NCBI GenBank assembly: GCA_009838625.1
Contig: VXRG01000171.1
Span: forward strand, 1 to 41,278
Source: Caldilineaceae bacterium SB0664_bin_27
Lineage (GTDB): Bacteria; Chloroflexota; Anaerolineae; Caldilineales; Caldilineaceae
Length of the DNA: 41,278 nt
Direction: 5' to 3'
The notes under the pieces were generated by a model. It saw nothing but the letters and a program-made list of their open reading frames with translations, ran no database searches and had not been told where the DNA came from. Shown in pieces: positions 13,739 to 23,294 of the stretch. Position numbers and translations under genes: made by a program. Each line of letters opens with the position of its first letter. Position 1 is the first letter of the stretch.

Positions 13739-15790
13739 ATGTTGTTTGCGCTACCATTTCGCCATATGAGCGCAGGGATCGATACGCTCGGGACACCGGC
13801 GATCACCTTTGCTCTGGTCATCGCTGTACTGGGCCTGATCTACCTGGTCTTTCAGGCGCGCCGCGTCCTTGCCATGGACAACGGCAACCAGGTCATGCAG
13901 GAGATCGCCGCCGCCATTCAGGAGGGCGCGGCCGCATTTCTCAACCGGGAGTATACCTTCCTGGGCGGATTTGTGGTCGTCGTCGCCGTCATCATCGCCG
14001 TTTTCCTGGCATGGCAGACGGCGCTCAGCTTCATCCTCGGCGCGATCGCTTCCGGCGCGGCCGGCTACCTGGGCATGTTCATCGCGGTGCGCGCCAACGT
14101 ACGCACCGCGGCCGCGGCCAGCAAGAGCCTGGATGACGGCCTGCGCGTCGCTTTCAGCAGCGGCTCGATCATGGGCATGGCCGTCGTCAGCTTCAGTCTG
14201 CTCGGCATGACGATCCTCTACTTCCTTTTCAATGGCAACATCCTCTACATCACCGGCTTCGGGTTCGGCGCCAGTTCGATCGCGCTTTTCGCCCGTGTCG
14301 GCGGCGGCATCTATACCAAGGCCGCCGACGTCGGCGCAGACCTTGTGGGCAAGGTCGAGCAGGGCATCCCCGAAGACGACCCGCGCAATCCCGCGGTGAT
14401 CGCCGATAACGTGGGCGACAACGTCGGCGACGTGGCCGGTATGGGGGCAGACCTTTTCGAGAGCTACAGCGGCTCCATCATCGCCGCGGCCACGCTGGGC
14501 GCGGTGGTGGCAGACGGCGCCGGCATTGTGCTGCCCTTCCTCGTCGCCGGCGTGGGCGTGATCGCGGCCCTGATCGGAACGTTTCTGGTGCGGGCGCAGG
14601 AGGGCGCGTCCCAGGAGGATCTGCTGGGCGTGCTGCGCCGGGCGATCTACAGCGCGTCGGTGATCGTCCTGATCCTGGCCGCCGGCGTGGTCGCCTACAC
14701 CGGTGTCGGCTGGAACTTCCTCGCGGTCATTCTGGTCGGGCTGGTCGCCGGCAACGGCATCGGCTGGTTCACCGAATACTTTACGAGCTACACTGAAAAG
14801 CCGACCCAGGGCATCGCGCAGAAGGCCGAGACCGGTTCAGCAACGCTGATTATCGAAGGGCTGGCCGTCGGTATGAACAGCACGCTGCCGCCAGTCCTGA
14901 TCGTTGCCGTGGCGATCATGCTGGCGCTGTGGCTGGGGGGAGACAACGGCCTCTTTGCCGTCGCTTTGGCCGGTGTTGGCATGCTCAGCACGCTGGGCAT
15001 CACTCTGGCGACCGACGCCTACGGACCCGTCGCCGACAACGCCGGCGGCATCGCTGAAATGAGCGACTTGCCCGACGAGGTGCGCGACCGCACCGATGCG
15101 CTCGACAGCCTCGGCAACACGACCGCGGCCACCGGCAAGGGCTTCGCCATCGGCTCCGCGGTGCTGACCGCGCTGGCGCTCATGGCCGCCTATGTGCAGG
15201 CCGCCGACCTCGATACGCTCAATCTGTTGGACTCGACCATGATCCCCGGCATGCTGGTCGGCGCCATGCTGCCCTATCTTTTCGCCGCTCTGACCATGAC
15301 CGCGGTCGGCAAGGCCGCCTATGAGATCGTGCTGGAGGTGCGCCGCCAGTTCGCCGAGATCCCCGGCATCATGGAGCGCACAACCAAACCCGACTACAAG
15401 ACCTGCGTAGACATCAGCACCCGGAGCGCGCTGCGCGAGATGGTCATTCCGGGCGCGCTGGCGGTGGTGGTGCCGCTGCTCATCGGCTTTCTGCTGGGCG
15501 CGCAGGCGCTGGCCGGCATGCTGATCGGCGCTATCGCCTCCGGCTTCATGCTGGCGGTAATGATGGCCAACTCCGGCGGTGCCTGGGACAACGCCAAGAA
15601 ATGGATCGAGACCGGCGTCATGGGCGGCAAAGGCTCCGAAGCGCACAAAGCCGCGGTCGTCGGTGATACCGTCGGTGACCCGTTCAAGGACACCAGCGGC
15701 CCGTCCCTGAATATTTTGATTAAGCTGATGAGTATTGTCAGTCTCGTTTTCGCCAGCGCGTTCGGCGAGGGGTGGCTGAATCTGTTCTAA
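13739..15790 (+). CDS. hppA: membrane-bound ion-pumping pyrophosphatase, probably K+-dependent
   Basis: This 683-residue integral membrane enzyme hydrolyses pyrophosphate and pumps H+ or Na+ across the inner membrane. Signatures are complete: [16 protein letters not shown] (192-207), [20 protein letters not shown] (from 212), and DLFESYSG with Glu241. Near the C-terminus come [20 protein letters not shown] and the lysine of ILIKLM. At [10 protein letters not shown] (459-468) the position held by Lys in K+-independent enzymes is Ala463, so K+ dependence is predicted. I cannot decide between H+ and Na+ pumping by eye. About 15-16 hydrophobic segments fit the family. GGAGGG lies 8 bases before the ATG. 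It is a single-gene unit followed by a hairpin terminator, and the gene contains no frameshift. Confidence 0.97.
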   Translation: MLFALPFRHMSAGIDTLGTPAITFALVIAVLGLIYLVFQARRVLAMDNGNQVMQEIAAAIQEGAAAFLNREYTFLGGFVVVVAVIIAVFLAWQTALSFILGAIASGAAGYLGMFIAVRANVRTAAAASKSLDDGLRVAFSSGSIMGMAVVSFSLLGMTILYFLFNGNILYITGFGFGASSIALFARVGGGIYTKAADVGADLVGKVEQGIPEDDPRNPAVIADNVGDNVGDVAGMGADLFESYSGSIIAAATLGAVVADGAGIVLPFLVAGVGVIAALIGTFLVRAQEGASQEDLLGVLRRAIYSASVIVLILAAGVVAYTGVGWNFLAVILVGLVAGNGIGWFTEYFTSYTEKPTQGIAQKAETGSATLIIEGLAVGMNSTLPPVLIVAVAIMLALWLGGDNGLFAVALAGVGMLSTLGITLATDAYGPVADNAGGIAEMSDLPDEVRDRTDALDSLGNTTAATGKGFAIGSAVLTALALMAAYVQAADLDTLNLLDSTMIPGMLVGAMLPYLFAALTMTAVGKAAYEIVLEVRRQFAEIPGIMERTTKPDYKTCVDISTRSALREMVIPGALAVVVPLLIGFLLGAQALAGMLIGAIASGFMLAVMMANSGGAWDNAKKWIETGVMGGKGSEAHKAAVVGDTVGDPFKDTSGPSLNILIKLMSIVSLVFASAFGEGWLNLF

Positions 15791-15831
15791 GCATATTAAC
15801 GAGACCGGCGGCCGCTATCAGCCGTCATAGA

Positions 15832-15873
15832 GATGCCTGCGCGCCTCGATGTATCACTGGCAGCGCAGGCATC
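15832..15873. terminator. probable bidirectional terminator hairpin
   Basis: GATGCCTGCGC (15832-15842) pairs perfectly with GCGCAGGCATC (15863-15873). It lies 41 bp after the pyrophosphatase stop and 17 bp beyond the end of the convergent small gene. Only short T-runs follow, so efficiency is uncertain. Confidence 0.6.
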
Positions 15874-15890
15874 GTGTTTGCAACGGCTTG

Positions 15891-16145
15891 TCATAGCAGC
15901 AGTTGCGCCAGCAGCACGAATCCGAGCAGAATCAGGCCGCCGGCCAGGAGCGCGATTCCGCTCTTGCGCAGCCATTGCGCCCGCGACGTGAGTCGCCCGT
16001 GGTCGGCATGGGACTGATCGCCCCAGTCCAGCTGCTGCGGCCGTTCGTGCGGCGCCTTTTGCACCTTGGCCAGCCACCAGGCGCGATTGCAGAAACTCCA
16101 GGCGCCGATATCGCTGGCTCGAACGTAAGAACGGTCTTTGGGCAT
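15891..16145 (-). CDS. small membrane protein with Cas4/Dna2-like N-terminal motif
   Basis: In this 84-residue protein residues 6-50 read YVRASDIGAWSFCNRAWWLA, then a Gln-rich linker and WGDQSHADHGRLT. This resembles the first cysteine and following helix of Cas4/Dna2-type PD-(D/E)XK nucleases (SDI..Y.FCPR.WWL... G...H..H). The nuclease core is absent; a single hydrophobic helix (about 63-84) follows instead. Only one cysteine is present, so the iron-sulfur cluster of Cas4 cannot form within one chain. It is convergent with the pyrophosphatase gene, with a weak ribosome-binding site. I recognise the resemblance but no function; no Cas gene or CRISPR array is in the window. Confidence 0.6.
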   Translation of the reverse strand: MPKDRSYVRASDIGAWSFCNRAWWLAKVQKAPHERPQQLDWGDQSHADHGRLTSRAQWLRKSGIALLAGGLILLGFVLLAQLLL

Positions 16146-16275
16146 GGCGAACTTTCAGTTTTCGAACCGGATGTCGCGTTCGAAGATCTGCGTAACCACT
16201 CCGATTGTCGCCGGAACCGCCTGAACGCGCCAACTACGAATCCACGACCAACAACTGCAAAAGAGAGCCACTGCC

Positions 16276-17631
16276 ATGAAAGCGACCGATATTCGCGTGG
16301 AGACGGTGGAAGTCACCTTCGACGATGAGCGCTTGAGCGTCCCCCTGCATCTCAGCAAGGGCGTGATCGAGGCGATCACCTATGCCGCGGTCACGGTGAA
16401 TGCGCGCACCCGGGGCGGTTCCAATGTGCAGGGGACCGGTGCGATCCTGCTCTCGGACGTGTGGGCCTTCCCCGCGCCGGACGTGGACCACGAGGAGAAG
16501 GACCGCCTCATGCGCCGGCTGTGCAGGGCCATCGCCGTCTGGCTGGAGGATGACCAGTACGAAGATCCGATCCAAAAGGGGATCAGGTTGGAACAGGCAG
16601 CGGTCGAACTGGCCGTGCAGCTGGCCGAGGAAGAGCCGCTCCTGCAGAGCACGCCGATGCCGCGGCTGGCCGTGCTCAACTGCATGTCGCCCTTCGACGC
16701 CGCCATCCATGATGCCTGGGGCGCGGCCCTGCCGGTGCCGCTCTACGCCGCCTACACGGCGGAAACTCTGAACGAAGACCTGAGCGCCGGCCTCGGCGCC
16801 GACTTCGCCGGCCGCTACCCGGCGGACTACCTGAGCCCAAGGCGTCGCACACTCTCCGTACAGCATGTCGTCGGCTTCAACGACGCTCTTACGCCGGCAG
16901 AGGCGGACACGCAACAGCCCGCGCCTGCAGACCTCCCCGCCGACCTCACCACCTGGACCGAGCGCGACCGCCTGCGCTATTTCAAGCTCAAGCTGCGCGG
17001 TCAGTCGCCGGTCGAGGACGCCGCGCGCCTGATCGAAGTATACACCGCCGCCTCCCAGGCGATGGAAACCGCAGGTGTGGCAGGCGGACCGCGCCTGTCG
17101 GTGGACCCTAATGAAGCCTACCAGAAGGCCGATACAATGCTTGAAGTGCTGGACCGGGTGGCCGTGGAGAAGCCGCAGGTCCTGGCGGCGCTGGACTACA
17201 TCGAGCAGCCCACCCCCCGCGACCTGGAAGCCTATACCGACACGCTCCATGATGTGGCCGCGCGCGTGCCGGTGGTGGTCGACGAAAGCCTCGACGACAT
17301 CGACAATCTCGACTGGATCCACCGTTTGGGATGGTCCGGGTTAGCGGTGAAGACCTGTAAAGGGCACACCCACTCGTTGCTGGCCTACTGCTGGGGCCGC
17401 CAGCACGGTCTCTATCTCACGCTGCAAGACCTCACCAATCCCGGCCTGGCGTTGGTTCACAGCGTCAACTTCTGCGCCCACCTGCGCCTCGACGTCGACT
17501 GCTTCGAGGGCAACTACCGCCAGTTCATGCCCATGTCGCGCCCCCAAGAACAGGCCGCTCATCCTGCCTACTTCCAGGTCGCAGACGGCCAGTTGACCCT
17601 GCCGCCTGCCATGGGCCCCGGCCTCTACTGA
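16276..17631 (+). CDS. enolase-superfamily enzyme, mandelate racemase/muconate lactonising type
   Basis: This 451-residue TIM-barrel enzyme abstracts a proton alpha to a carboxylate. The lysines of FKLKLRG (Lys237/Lys239), metal ligands Asp277 (SVDPNEAY), Glu310 (DYIEQPTP) and Glu337 (VVDESLDD), and the opposite-face lysine of LAVKTCKG (Lys359) are in the muconate-lactonising/dipeptide-epimerase arrangement. The protein is longer than the usual 350-400 residues because of an insertion around 165-230. The capping domain is visible up to residue 150. It is the last plus-strand gene, convergent with the M55 peptidase gene. A racemase, epimerase or dehydratase role is possible; the neighbouring D-aminopeptidase makes a dipeptide or D-amino-acid role worth considering. 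Confidence 0.88.
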   Translation: MKATDIRVETVEVTFDDERLSVPLHLSKGVIEAITYAAVTVNARTRGGSNVQGTGAILLSDVWAFPAPDVDHEEKDRLMRRLCRAIAVWLEDDQYEDPIQKGIRLEQAAVELAVQLAEEEPLLQSTPMPRLAVLNCMSPFDAAIHDAWGAALPVPLYAAYTAETLNEDLSAGLGADFAGRYPADYLSPRRRTLSVQHVVGFNDALTPAEADTQQPAPADLPADLTTWTERDRLRYFKLKLRGQSPVEDAARLIEVYTAASQAMETAGVAGGPRLSVDPNEAYQKADTMLEVLDRVAVEKPQVLAALDYIEQPTPRDLEAYTDTLHDVAARVPVVVDESLDDIDNLDWIHRLGWSGLAVKTCKGHTHSLLAYCWGRQHGLYLTLQDLTNPGLALVHSVNFCAHLRLDVDCFEGNYRQFMPMSRPQEQAAHPAYFQVADGQLTLPPAMGPGLY

Positions 17632-17655
17632 GGCAGCGGAAAGAGAAGCCGCAAC

Positions 17656-18450
17656 TCAGCGGTAGACGATATCGAGAATATTTTCGCTGCGGAAGCGCAC
17701 GCTCTGCGCGTCCACGCGTTCGGCGCCCGCTCTGTTCATCTCCGCGTCGGCCGTGTCGGTGTGGAAGAATCGCTTTTCCAACTCATAGGGGCCGGGCCAG
17801 ACCAGGGGCGCGATCGGGTTCTGGCGATGCTGCGCCACGGCTGCCGCGATGTCCTCGCGGATACGCTGCCGCGCCGCCTGCGCGGAGAGTGAGATGGCCG
17901 AGCCCCGCCCAAGACCCTCTTTCACCGCCGCCGTGGTGATGCCCGGCACCAGCTCCTCCGCCTCCTGGCAGGCGTCCTGTTCCCCGCTCAGAAAGAGCAG
18001 CGGAAGGCCCAGCCCACCCATGAAGAGAGCCAGTTGCCCGATCTCACCGATCGGCTTGCCGTTGAGCCGGTAGGTGTCTACCGTACGGCTGTTCTGCGTG
18101 TGGTTCTGGTTGCTGGTTACGACACCGGCCATGGCGTGCTGGCCTACGATGACAAAGGCGTCGTAACGGCCGATCACCTCCTGCAACCGGCTCCAGGGCG
18201 GCGAAGGCCGGCCATGCAGCAACAGCGCGGCCGGATGCAGCGTGTCAAAGTCGATGCCGCCGGCGCCGTGCCCGTCCCAGACAAGGACCTCCTCCACCCC
18301 GGCATCCAACAGTCCGTCCACCGCGGCGTTGACCTCTCCGGTCACCAGCTTCTTGCCGGCATCGTAGTAGCGGCCGTCGGGAAAGGACTGGTCTTCGAAG
18401 GACACGACCCCCGCCACGCCTTCCATGTCGGTTACCATGAAGATTTTCAC
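17656..18450 (-). CDS. M55 family D-aminopeptidase, DppA-like
   Basis: This 264-residue zinc peptidase releases N-terminal D-amino acids from short peptides. The ligands match DppA almost by number: Asp8 and Glu10 (TDMEGVAG), His61 (WDGHGAGG), His104 (GQHAMAG) and Glu135 (GEIGQLALF), with His116 in NQNHTQNS as the nucleophile candidate. The start is GTG at 18448-18450, with AGGAG at correct spacing. The gene follows the Gfo/Idh/MocA gene after 80 bp. Family members act on peptidoglycan-derived D-Ala peptides. Physiological role here is inferred. Confidence 0.93.
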   Translation of the reverse strand: MKIFMVTDMEGVAGVVSFEDQSFPDGRYYDAGKKLVTGEVNAAVDGLLDAGVEEVLVWDGHGAGGIDFDTLHPAALLLHGRPSPPWSRLQEVIGRYDAFVIVGQHAMAGVVTSNQNHTQNSRTVDTYRLNGKPIGEIGQLALFMGGLGLPLLFLSGEQDACQEAEELVPGITTAAVKEGLGRGSAISLSAQAARQRIREDIAAAVAQHRQNPIAPLVWPGPYELEKRFFHTDTADAEMNRAGAERVDAQSVRFRSENILDIVYR

Positions 18451-18467
18451 GGTTGAGGCTCCTAACG

Positions 18468-18483
18468 GCAGTTTTTAGTAGTC
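18468..18483. repeat. inverted copy of the 14-bp spacer repeat
   Basis: These 16 bases are the exact reverse complement of 178-193. They lie in the 80-bp gap before the M55 peptidase gene. A similar A-rich string (AAAAACTAGAAACTGAAAAC) is found near 37250 between two permease genes. Confidence 0.55.
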
Positions 18484-18530
18484 ATTTTTTAGCCCTTTGC
18501 AATGCCGCGCCCTGGGGTCGGATGCAGTGA

Positions 18531-19613
18531 CTACGAATCAGCTTCGTACAGCGAACTCACCTGCACCCGGCGCCCTTCATCGGCCGCCGAACGGTAGGCC
18601 GCGTCGAGAAGCTCGACCGTGTGCCAGCCGACTTCCGGCGGCGACTGGTTGGGCGCGCCGCGGACGATGACGTCGACGAGGTTGTCCGCCGGCGCATCCG
18701 ACAGGTAGCTTTGCTCTTCCGTTAGGGGCGGCAGTTCCTCCACGGTCCCGTCTGCATAGTAAATTGTACAGCTGCGTTCAATGATGTCGGCTTTGATCCA
18801 GCCCCGGTCACAGTAGATCTGCACAACCATCTCCTGCTCCGGACCGCCCGCATGCAGTGTGCCCGAGCTGCCGACATTGGCCAGCGCGCCGTTATCCATC
18901 TGCACGATCATGGCGTCGACGACATCCACCCGTGTATCGAGGTTGTCCATCAGCGCCAACACGCTGACCGGTCTCAACCCGGTCATGTGCAGCATCAGCC
19001 CGATCGAATGGGTCGCCTGCAGATGGCCCTGGCCGCCGCCCGAGCGCTCCGGATCGCTGTAGACGTCGCCGGGGCCGGTAACCGGGTAGGCGTACAGGTT
19101 GTCGTGGACGCTGTCATCGCCCCGGTACAGCGAAATGACTCCGGAGGCGAACATGTTGTTGATATAGCGTATCGCGCCCAGCCGCCCCGAGTTGAGCACC
19201 TCCTTAACCCGCAGCACATGGGGGTTGTAGTTCCAGGGGTAGCCGATAATCAGCTGGCATCCGTGGGCGCGGCTGAGTTCGGTCAGATGGCGGGCGTGTG
19301 TCGCGAACAGCGTCATCGGCTTTTCCAGGACCGCGTGCAGCCCGTGTTCAAGGCAGGGCCGCGCGGCCTCGTAATGGGCAGCGTGCCAGACGGCGATCAC
19401 GACGCCGTCCAGCCGCTCTCGCGTTAGCATCTCGTGGACGTCGGTATAGGTCCGCTCCACGCCGAAATGCTTTGCCGCTTTCTCCACCGCATCGGCGCGG
19501 ATGTCGGCCAGGGCGACGAGGTCGGCGTTCGGGTTGGCCTGCAGCGCGGGAATATGGGCGGTGGTGGACCACCATCCGGTTCCGATAACGGCGATTCGGG
19601 CTGTGTCGGGCAT
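18531..19613 (-). CDS. Gfo/Idh/MocA family NAD(P)-dependent oxidoreductase
   Basis: This 360-residue sugar or cyclitol dehydrogenase has an N-terminal Rossmann domain with GTGWWSTTAH (11-20) and LADIRADAV, and the cofactor/catalytic motif EKP at 97-99 (VLEKPMTL). The C-terminal alpha/beta domain includes the conserved His-containing segment around HSIGLMLHM. Members oxidise inositols, hexoses or their phosphates. It is on the minus strand between a TIM-barrel isomerase gene 204 bp upstream and the M55 peptidase gene, and could work with the isomerase, a common pairing in inositol and sugar catabolism. AAAGG lies upstream of the ATG. Substrate unknown. Confidence 0.93.
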   Translation of the reverse strand: MPDTARIAVIGTGWWSTTAHIPALQANPNADLVALADIRADAVEKAAKHFGVERTYTDVHEMLTRERLDGVVIAVWHAAHYEAARPCLEHGLHAVLEKPMTLFATHARHLTELSRAHGCQLIIGYPWNYNPHVLRVKEVLNSGRLGAIRYINNMFASGVISLYRGDDSVHDNLYAYPVTGPGDVYSDPERSGGGQGHLQATHSIGLMLHMTGLRPVSVLALMDNLDTRVDVVDAMIVQMDNGALANVGSSGTLHAGGPEQEMVVQIYCDRGWIKADIIERSCTIYYADGTVEELPPLTEEQSYLSDAPADNLVDVIVRGAPNQSPPEVGWHTVELLDAAYRSAADEGRRVQVSSLYEADS

Positions 19614-19817
19614 GGCTCGCCTTTGACCTTCCTCTTCAGACTTCGAGTTCTACGTTCTGATGAGCGGACAAGTTTCGCTTTCCTGCAGCGACCAGGTCTT
19701 TCATGGAAATGTCTTAACTCTTCCCGCTGCAGTGCGTCTGCGACGCAAGTCTAGTTCGTGAAGAAGGGCGTTGCTTCGCACGGAAAGCATTCTTAGAATT
19801 CTGTCCAGAGGGCAGTG

Positions 19818-20666
19818 TTATTCTTGCGAGAAAGGGTATGTCGCCAGCAGGTGCCTCATCTCATCCCGCATCTTGATCGTCTCGGTCATCACGTCCACCT
19901 GGTCGCAGTCCATCCACGGATCGTGTTCATACTCCAGCGTCAGGTAGCCGTTGTAGTCGGCGGCCATGAGCACTTCGACCACGGCGTGAAGGTCGAGCTC
20001 CCCGTCATCCCAGCGCACCTGCAGCTTACCGTCGCTAGCATGACGCAGATGGACATGACCGGCATAGGGGCCGAGGGGATCCGCGTCTCCCGGACCATAA
20101 CCTAGCGCCATAAAGTGGGAATAATCGAGCACAATTTTGAGAGCGGGATTCTGCTGCAGAAATGTCAAGGTTTCGAAGGGGCTTTCCAGCACCGACTCGA
20201 CGTGCGGCTCGAACAGAAACAGCACATCCTCGGCGGCTGCCAGCGCGGCGAGTTCGTTCATCGCGGCCGCGGACAGCGCCACCGCCTCTTCGTGAGTGAT
20301 GCCCGCCTGGTCAACGCCCGGCAGCACCAGCACCGACGGAATACGCGCGGCTTTGCAGAACTGGAGTACACGCGTGAACGTTTCCCGGTTGGCGGCGCGT
20401 ACGCTTTCATCGACAGAGTTGACCGGCCTGTCGTCGAATCCATCCCCGAACACGAAGAGCAGATTGCTGAGCGGGAGGCCGGCCTCGGTTACGCGGCGGG
20501 CCTGCCCCTCCGGATCGCGTTCGATCTCACGCGAATCGAGCAGCCCGCCGGGCACGGCCATCAGGTCCATCGCCTCTATTCCCAGCGCCCGCCATATCGC
20601 GGCCGATTCCGACAAACTGGCGCCCACGAAGGACCAGGCAGCGCCGGCGAATTTTATGGTGGTCAT
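19818..20666 (-). CDS. sugar phosphate isomerase/epimerase family protein (xylose isomerase-like barrel)
   Basis: This 282-residue AP-endonuclease-2/xylose-isomerase-like TIM barrel has metal ligand candidates in the usual positions: Glu in FLFEPHVES, Asp and His in VLDYSHFMALG, His in HVHLRHA and Glu in LTLEYEHDP. Members isomerise or epimerise ketoses and inosose. The ATG at 20666 has AGGAG upstream, while the longer frame to 20747 begins with unfamily-like residues. It is upstream of the Gfo/Idh/MocA gene on the same strand. Confidence 0.9.
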   Translation of the reverse strand: MTTIKFAGAAWSFVGASLSESAAIWRALGIEAMDLMAVPGGLLDSREIERDPEGQARRVTEAGLPLSNLLFVFGDGFDDRPVNSVDESVRAANRETFTRVLQFCKAARIPSVLVLPGVDQAGITHEEAVALSAAAMNELAALAAAEDVLFLFEPHVESVLESPFETLTFLQQNPALKIVLDYSHFMALGYGPGDADPLGPYAGHVHLRHASDGKLQVRWDDGELDLHAVVEVLMAADYNGYLTLEYEHDPWMDCDQVDVMTETIKMRDEMRHLLATYPFSQE

Positions 20667-21174
20667 GGTTGTCTCCTGATTGCTTGTTCGTCGTTCTGCA
20701 TTCGCGATGGCCACGTTTCCGGAAGATTTGGATCTTAGGAAATTCACGGTCTCCTGTTTTGTAAAGAGGAGAACTTTAAATCACGGGGGAAAAATAGATC
20801 TTTTTGTAGTTGCCAGCACAAAGTTACATAGTTTCTAACAATAAAGTCGGGAGGTTTGAGTCTGACTCTTTGCTATAACAGAGTCTAGATTTGGCGCAGT
20901 CCGACGAATCTGTGCGAAAAAAGGCTAATTCCTTTCTATATTCCTGCCGATATACCTGTATGAGCCGGCCAATTTAGCAGATCTGGCGTGTTGAGAGCCT
21001 CTCCATGCTGAATCCATTGCTAAATTCTTTGCTAAAACCTTTGATAGTGTATCGAAATCTTACAAAAATTATCAAAGAATAAGACGACCGGTGGAGCGAT
21101 TTGTCTCCCTCCGGCCGTCATATGACGACGAAGCCCTCGCGCATTTTCATTGGCCCAAGAATGCGTCTCTTTGC
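20667..21174. other. 508-bp AT-rich intergenic region
   Basis: The base composition is clearly richer in A+T than in the flanking genes. It holds a terminator for the Schlafen-type gene (21083-21119) and presumably the promoter of the isomerase gene, though no -35/-10 pair is convincing. A short dyad GACTC...GAGTC lies near 20865-20885. No coding sequence was recognised. It may mark the edge of the acquired segment to its right. Confidence 0.5.
21083..21119 (-). terminator. terminator of the Schlafen/AlbA-type gene
   Basis: Read on the minus strand, GACGGCCGGAGGGAG pairs with CTCCACCGGTCGTC across an 8-base loop (with two imperfections) and is followed by TTATTCTTTG. It starts 56 bp after the stop codon of the gene at 21175. 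Confidence 0.65.
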
Positions 21175-22863
21175 TCAATCAGCAAGCGCTTTCAAAGAGA
21201 TCCATGCCGGCCGAGCTCGCGTCCCCCGATTGATGATTTTGCCTGAGAGGCGAAGATCTTGTAGCAGATTGTGAACTTTGTTCCGTTTCTGCTGAAGGTT
21301 GAGTCGGTCAGGTAGCTTCTCCAATAGCACATTGTCGATATCCTTGCGACTTACTGGCCCATGTTCATTCACCACTTCCAGAATCAAGTCTTTATAGTAC
21401 CGATTATCGAAGCCACGTTCGAGAATGTGTTCACCTATCTTTCCGGTCGCTTTGGCGACTAAGTCGGTTACTATCAGGTTGGGATAGCGCCCCTCCACTA
21501 GGCCAGCATTCTTCAGCTTACGATGTTCGCTTCTCTCTATGGATAGTCCCTTCTGCACTCGATCGAGAAGTATAACCTGTTCGAGGTCAAGATCTGTTCG
21601 CTCCAAAAGTAACCGAGTGTAACGTTCATCCAGAATACGTCCGTTGAGATTCACTGTAACAGAACCCGGCTTGGTCAGATCATAATCTGGCAAAGGGAAC
21701 GAACGCCTACGCTGAGTTTCGAACATGCGTTTGATTCCGCCGCCCTGCGTGTCGATCAAATTCAACTCAACCATCGCATCCGACAGGAAATTATTGCGGT
21801 AAAAGGACTGTGGGGCGTCCTGTCGGATTACCGTCTCTATATCGCCCGGAAGAAAGTCACCGACGTTTGTCAAAAGCACGCTGTCGGGGAACTCAACAAC
21901 GATGACGCGTCCCCGTAACTGGTAGTCCTGGTGAGCGATGCAGTTATGCAGTGCCTCCCGGATTACCCAGAAGTCATACTGTGTAAACTCTACTGGGAAA
22001 AGTGTCCCGCTTGGCATGGCACGCACATTCAGATTGCGGATTCGGTTTTGTAACCTGTCGCCTGCAAGTAAGAAGGGCGGCCCGAAGTGTTCATAGTCGA
22101 GTTCGCGGTTTTCTGAGTCTTTCAGTATCCACGAAATTTTGGCTACAGCGGGTGACAGTAACGTAGCCGACTCCGCGCGGCCAAGAAGTAGGAGCGCAGT
22201 GCGTGTTACCTTACCTTGCTTTAGGACTCGAGCTTTGTTAAGGAGGGTGATATCGTCCCACTCAGCTACTTCGTCCGCTTGGGAGGGATGTTTGATAACG
22301 AATTGCTCTCGCGCCTTAGACACTGCCTCCGGATCAAGGTCTTCAATCGTCGCGTCCTTGCATATCTCCGCGGACCAGTCACTTCCTCGCGACCATATCG
22401 CGCCCTCTCTATCGGGATGCCGCTTCAAGTTTGTCTTGCTGGAGCCGACCCTGACGAAAGACTCGCCGTAGAACCTGACCGGCCTCCCGCGGGCGGGTTC
22501 GATCTCAAAGACAACAACACGCCCACTGGGGTGTTCTACTATGAAGATCTCGAACCCCGGGTTCGGGATTAGCCCAGCCGTTATCCAGGGCAGCAGATCG
22601 TGGTTGCCTTTGCCTTTTGTCTTGTATGGATCGAAAGATGTTCCCACGACCTCATAAGTCTTGTCCTGAATGCCATAGAGAAGATATGCTTTCGGCTTAT
22701 ACTTCAGGCACGCTGCGTTCGCCAGAGCAGAGATGTACTCACCTATCGCCTGTGGATGGTGGTTATCATTCTTGAATTCAACCCACTCCGTCTCTGTTGA
22801 AAACTGGCGAAGTTCATCCACAAGATTAACGCGATGATGATCATGTTCTTGATCACTTGTCAT
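21175..22863 (-). CDS. AlbA_2/Schlafen-domain ATPase-like regulator
   Basis: This 562-residue protein begins with an AlbA_2 (Schlafen) nucleic-acid-binding domain, residues about 20-150: ETEWVEFKNDN, ISALANAAC, then LLPWITAGLIPNP and RVGSSKTNLKR. A GHKL-like ATPase region follows at about 290-400 (FWVIREALHNCIAHQDYQLR, then LTNVGDFLPGDIE), and winged-helix modules occupy about 430-560. The family is annotated as ATP-binding transcriptional regulator; some members act in defence. An ideal AAGGAGGT precedes the ATG. The gene lies 42 bp after the mutarotase gene. Codon use is less GC-rich than its neighbours, suggesting transfer. Its first ~145 codons are repeated as a broken copy at 28.2-28.6 kb. 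Confidence 0.9.
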   Translation of the reverse strand: MTSDQEHDHHRVNLVDELRQFSTETEWVEFKNDNHHPQAIGEYISALANAACLKYKPKAYLLYGIQDKTYEVVGTSFDPYKTKGKGNHDLLPWITAGLIPNPGFEIFIVEHPSGRVVVFEIEPARGRPVRFYGESFVRVGSSKTNLKRHPDREGAIWSRGSDWSAEICKDATIEDLDPEAVSKAREQFVIKHPSQADEVAEWDDITLLNKARVLKQGKVTRTALLLLGRAESATLLSPAVAKISWILKDSENRELDYEHFGPPFLLAGDRLQNRIRNLNVRAMPSGTLFPVEFTQYDFWVIREALHNCIAHQDYQLRGRVIVVEFPDSVLLTNVGDFLPGDIETVIRQDAPQSFYRNNFLSDAMVELNLIDTQGGGIKRMFETQRRRSFPLPDYDLTKPGSVTVNLNGRILDERYTRLLLERTDLDLEQVILLDRVQKGLSIERSEHRKLKNAGLVEGRYPNLIVTDLVAKATGKIGEHILERGFDNRYYKDLILEVVNEHGPVSRKDIDNVLLEKLPDRLNLQQKRNKVHNLLQDLRLSGKIINRGTRARPAWISLKALAD

Positions 22864-22905
22864 GTTCTGACCTCCTTGGAAACAGTATCGCGCCTCTCCC
22901 CGCCA

Positions 22906-23238
22906 TCAGCCAACCCGCCAGTGGAACACCTCCGGTATCCCTTCAGGATAGGCGTCGTGCGGATCGTAGTCATCCCCGCTTTCGTCCTCCATGATCGGCG
23001 CCATGTACTCCTCCCAGCGCACCGACTCGGGACTCTCCGCCAGGATGCGGACCGCATTGGCGTAGTCCTCCGCCTCCATGTACAGGAATAGCTGCCGCTC
23101 GGCCATGAAGATGCTCATGCTGCGCACGCCGGCCCGCTCCAGGTCGGCCAGCACAGCGGGCCAGACTTCCTGGTGGCGCCGCCGGTACTCTTCCTCCTCC
23201 CCATCTCTGACGTGCATCACAAACGCGACACGTTCCAT
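22906..23238 (-). CDS. rhaM: L-rhamnose mutarotase family protein, copy 1
   Basis: This 110-residue dimeric alpha/beta barrel enzyme interconverts alpha and beta anomers of L-rhamnose or related 6-deoxy sugars such as L-fucose. His22 in YRRRHQEVWP matches the catalytic histidine of E. coli RhaM. Tyr, Trp and acidic residues at the C-terminus (PEVFHW) are also typical. The first 46 residues equal those of copy 2 at 28665; after that 7 residues differ. There is no strong ribosome-binding site (GGGGTTACC). It lies between a truncated SDR and the Schlafen-type gene. Confidence 0.9.
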   Translation of the reverse strand: MERVAFVMHVRDGEEEEYRRRHQEVWPAVLADLERAGVRSMSIFMAERQLFLYMEAEDYANAVRILAESPESVRWEEYMAPIMEDESGDDYDPHDAYPEGIPEVFHWRVG

Positions 23239-23294
23239 CGGTAACCCCAGTATTCAGTGGTCAGTAGCCAGAAACATCAACAGCCAAAGCAACT

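Noticed and set aside
16234..17322. 362-codon minus-strand open frame
   Set aside because: Antisense to the enolase-superfamily gene, whose active-site residues are intact on the plus strand.
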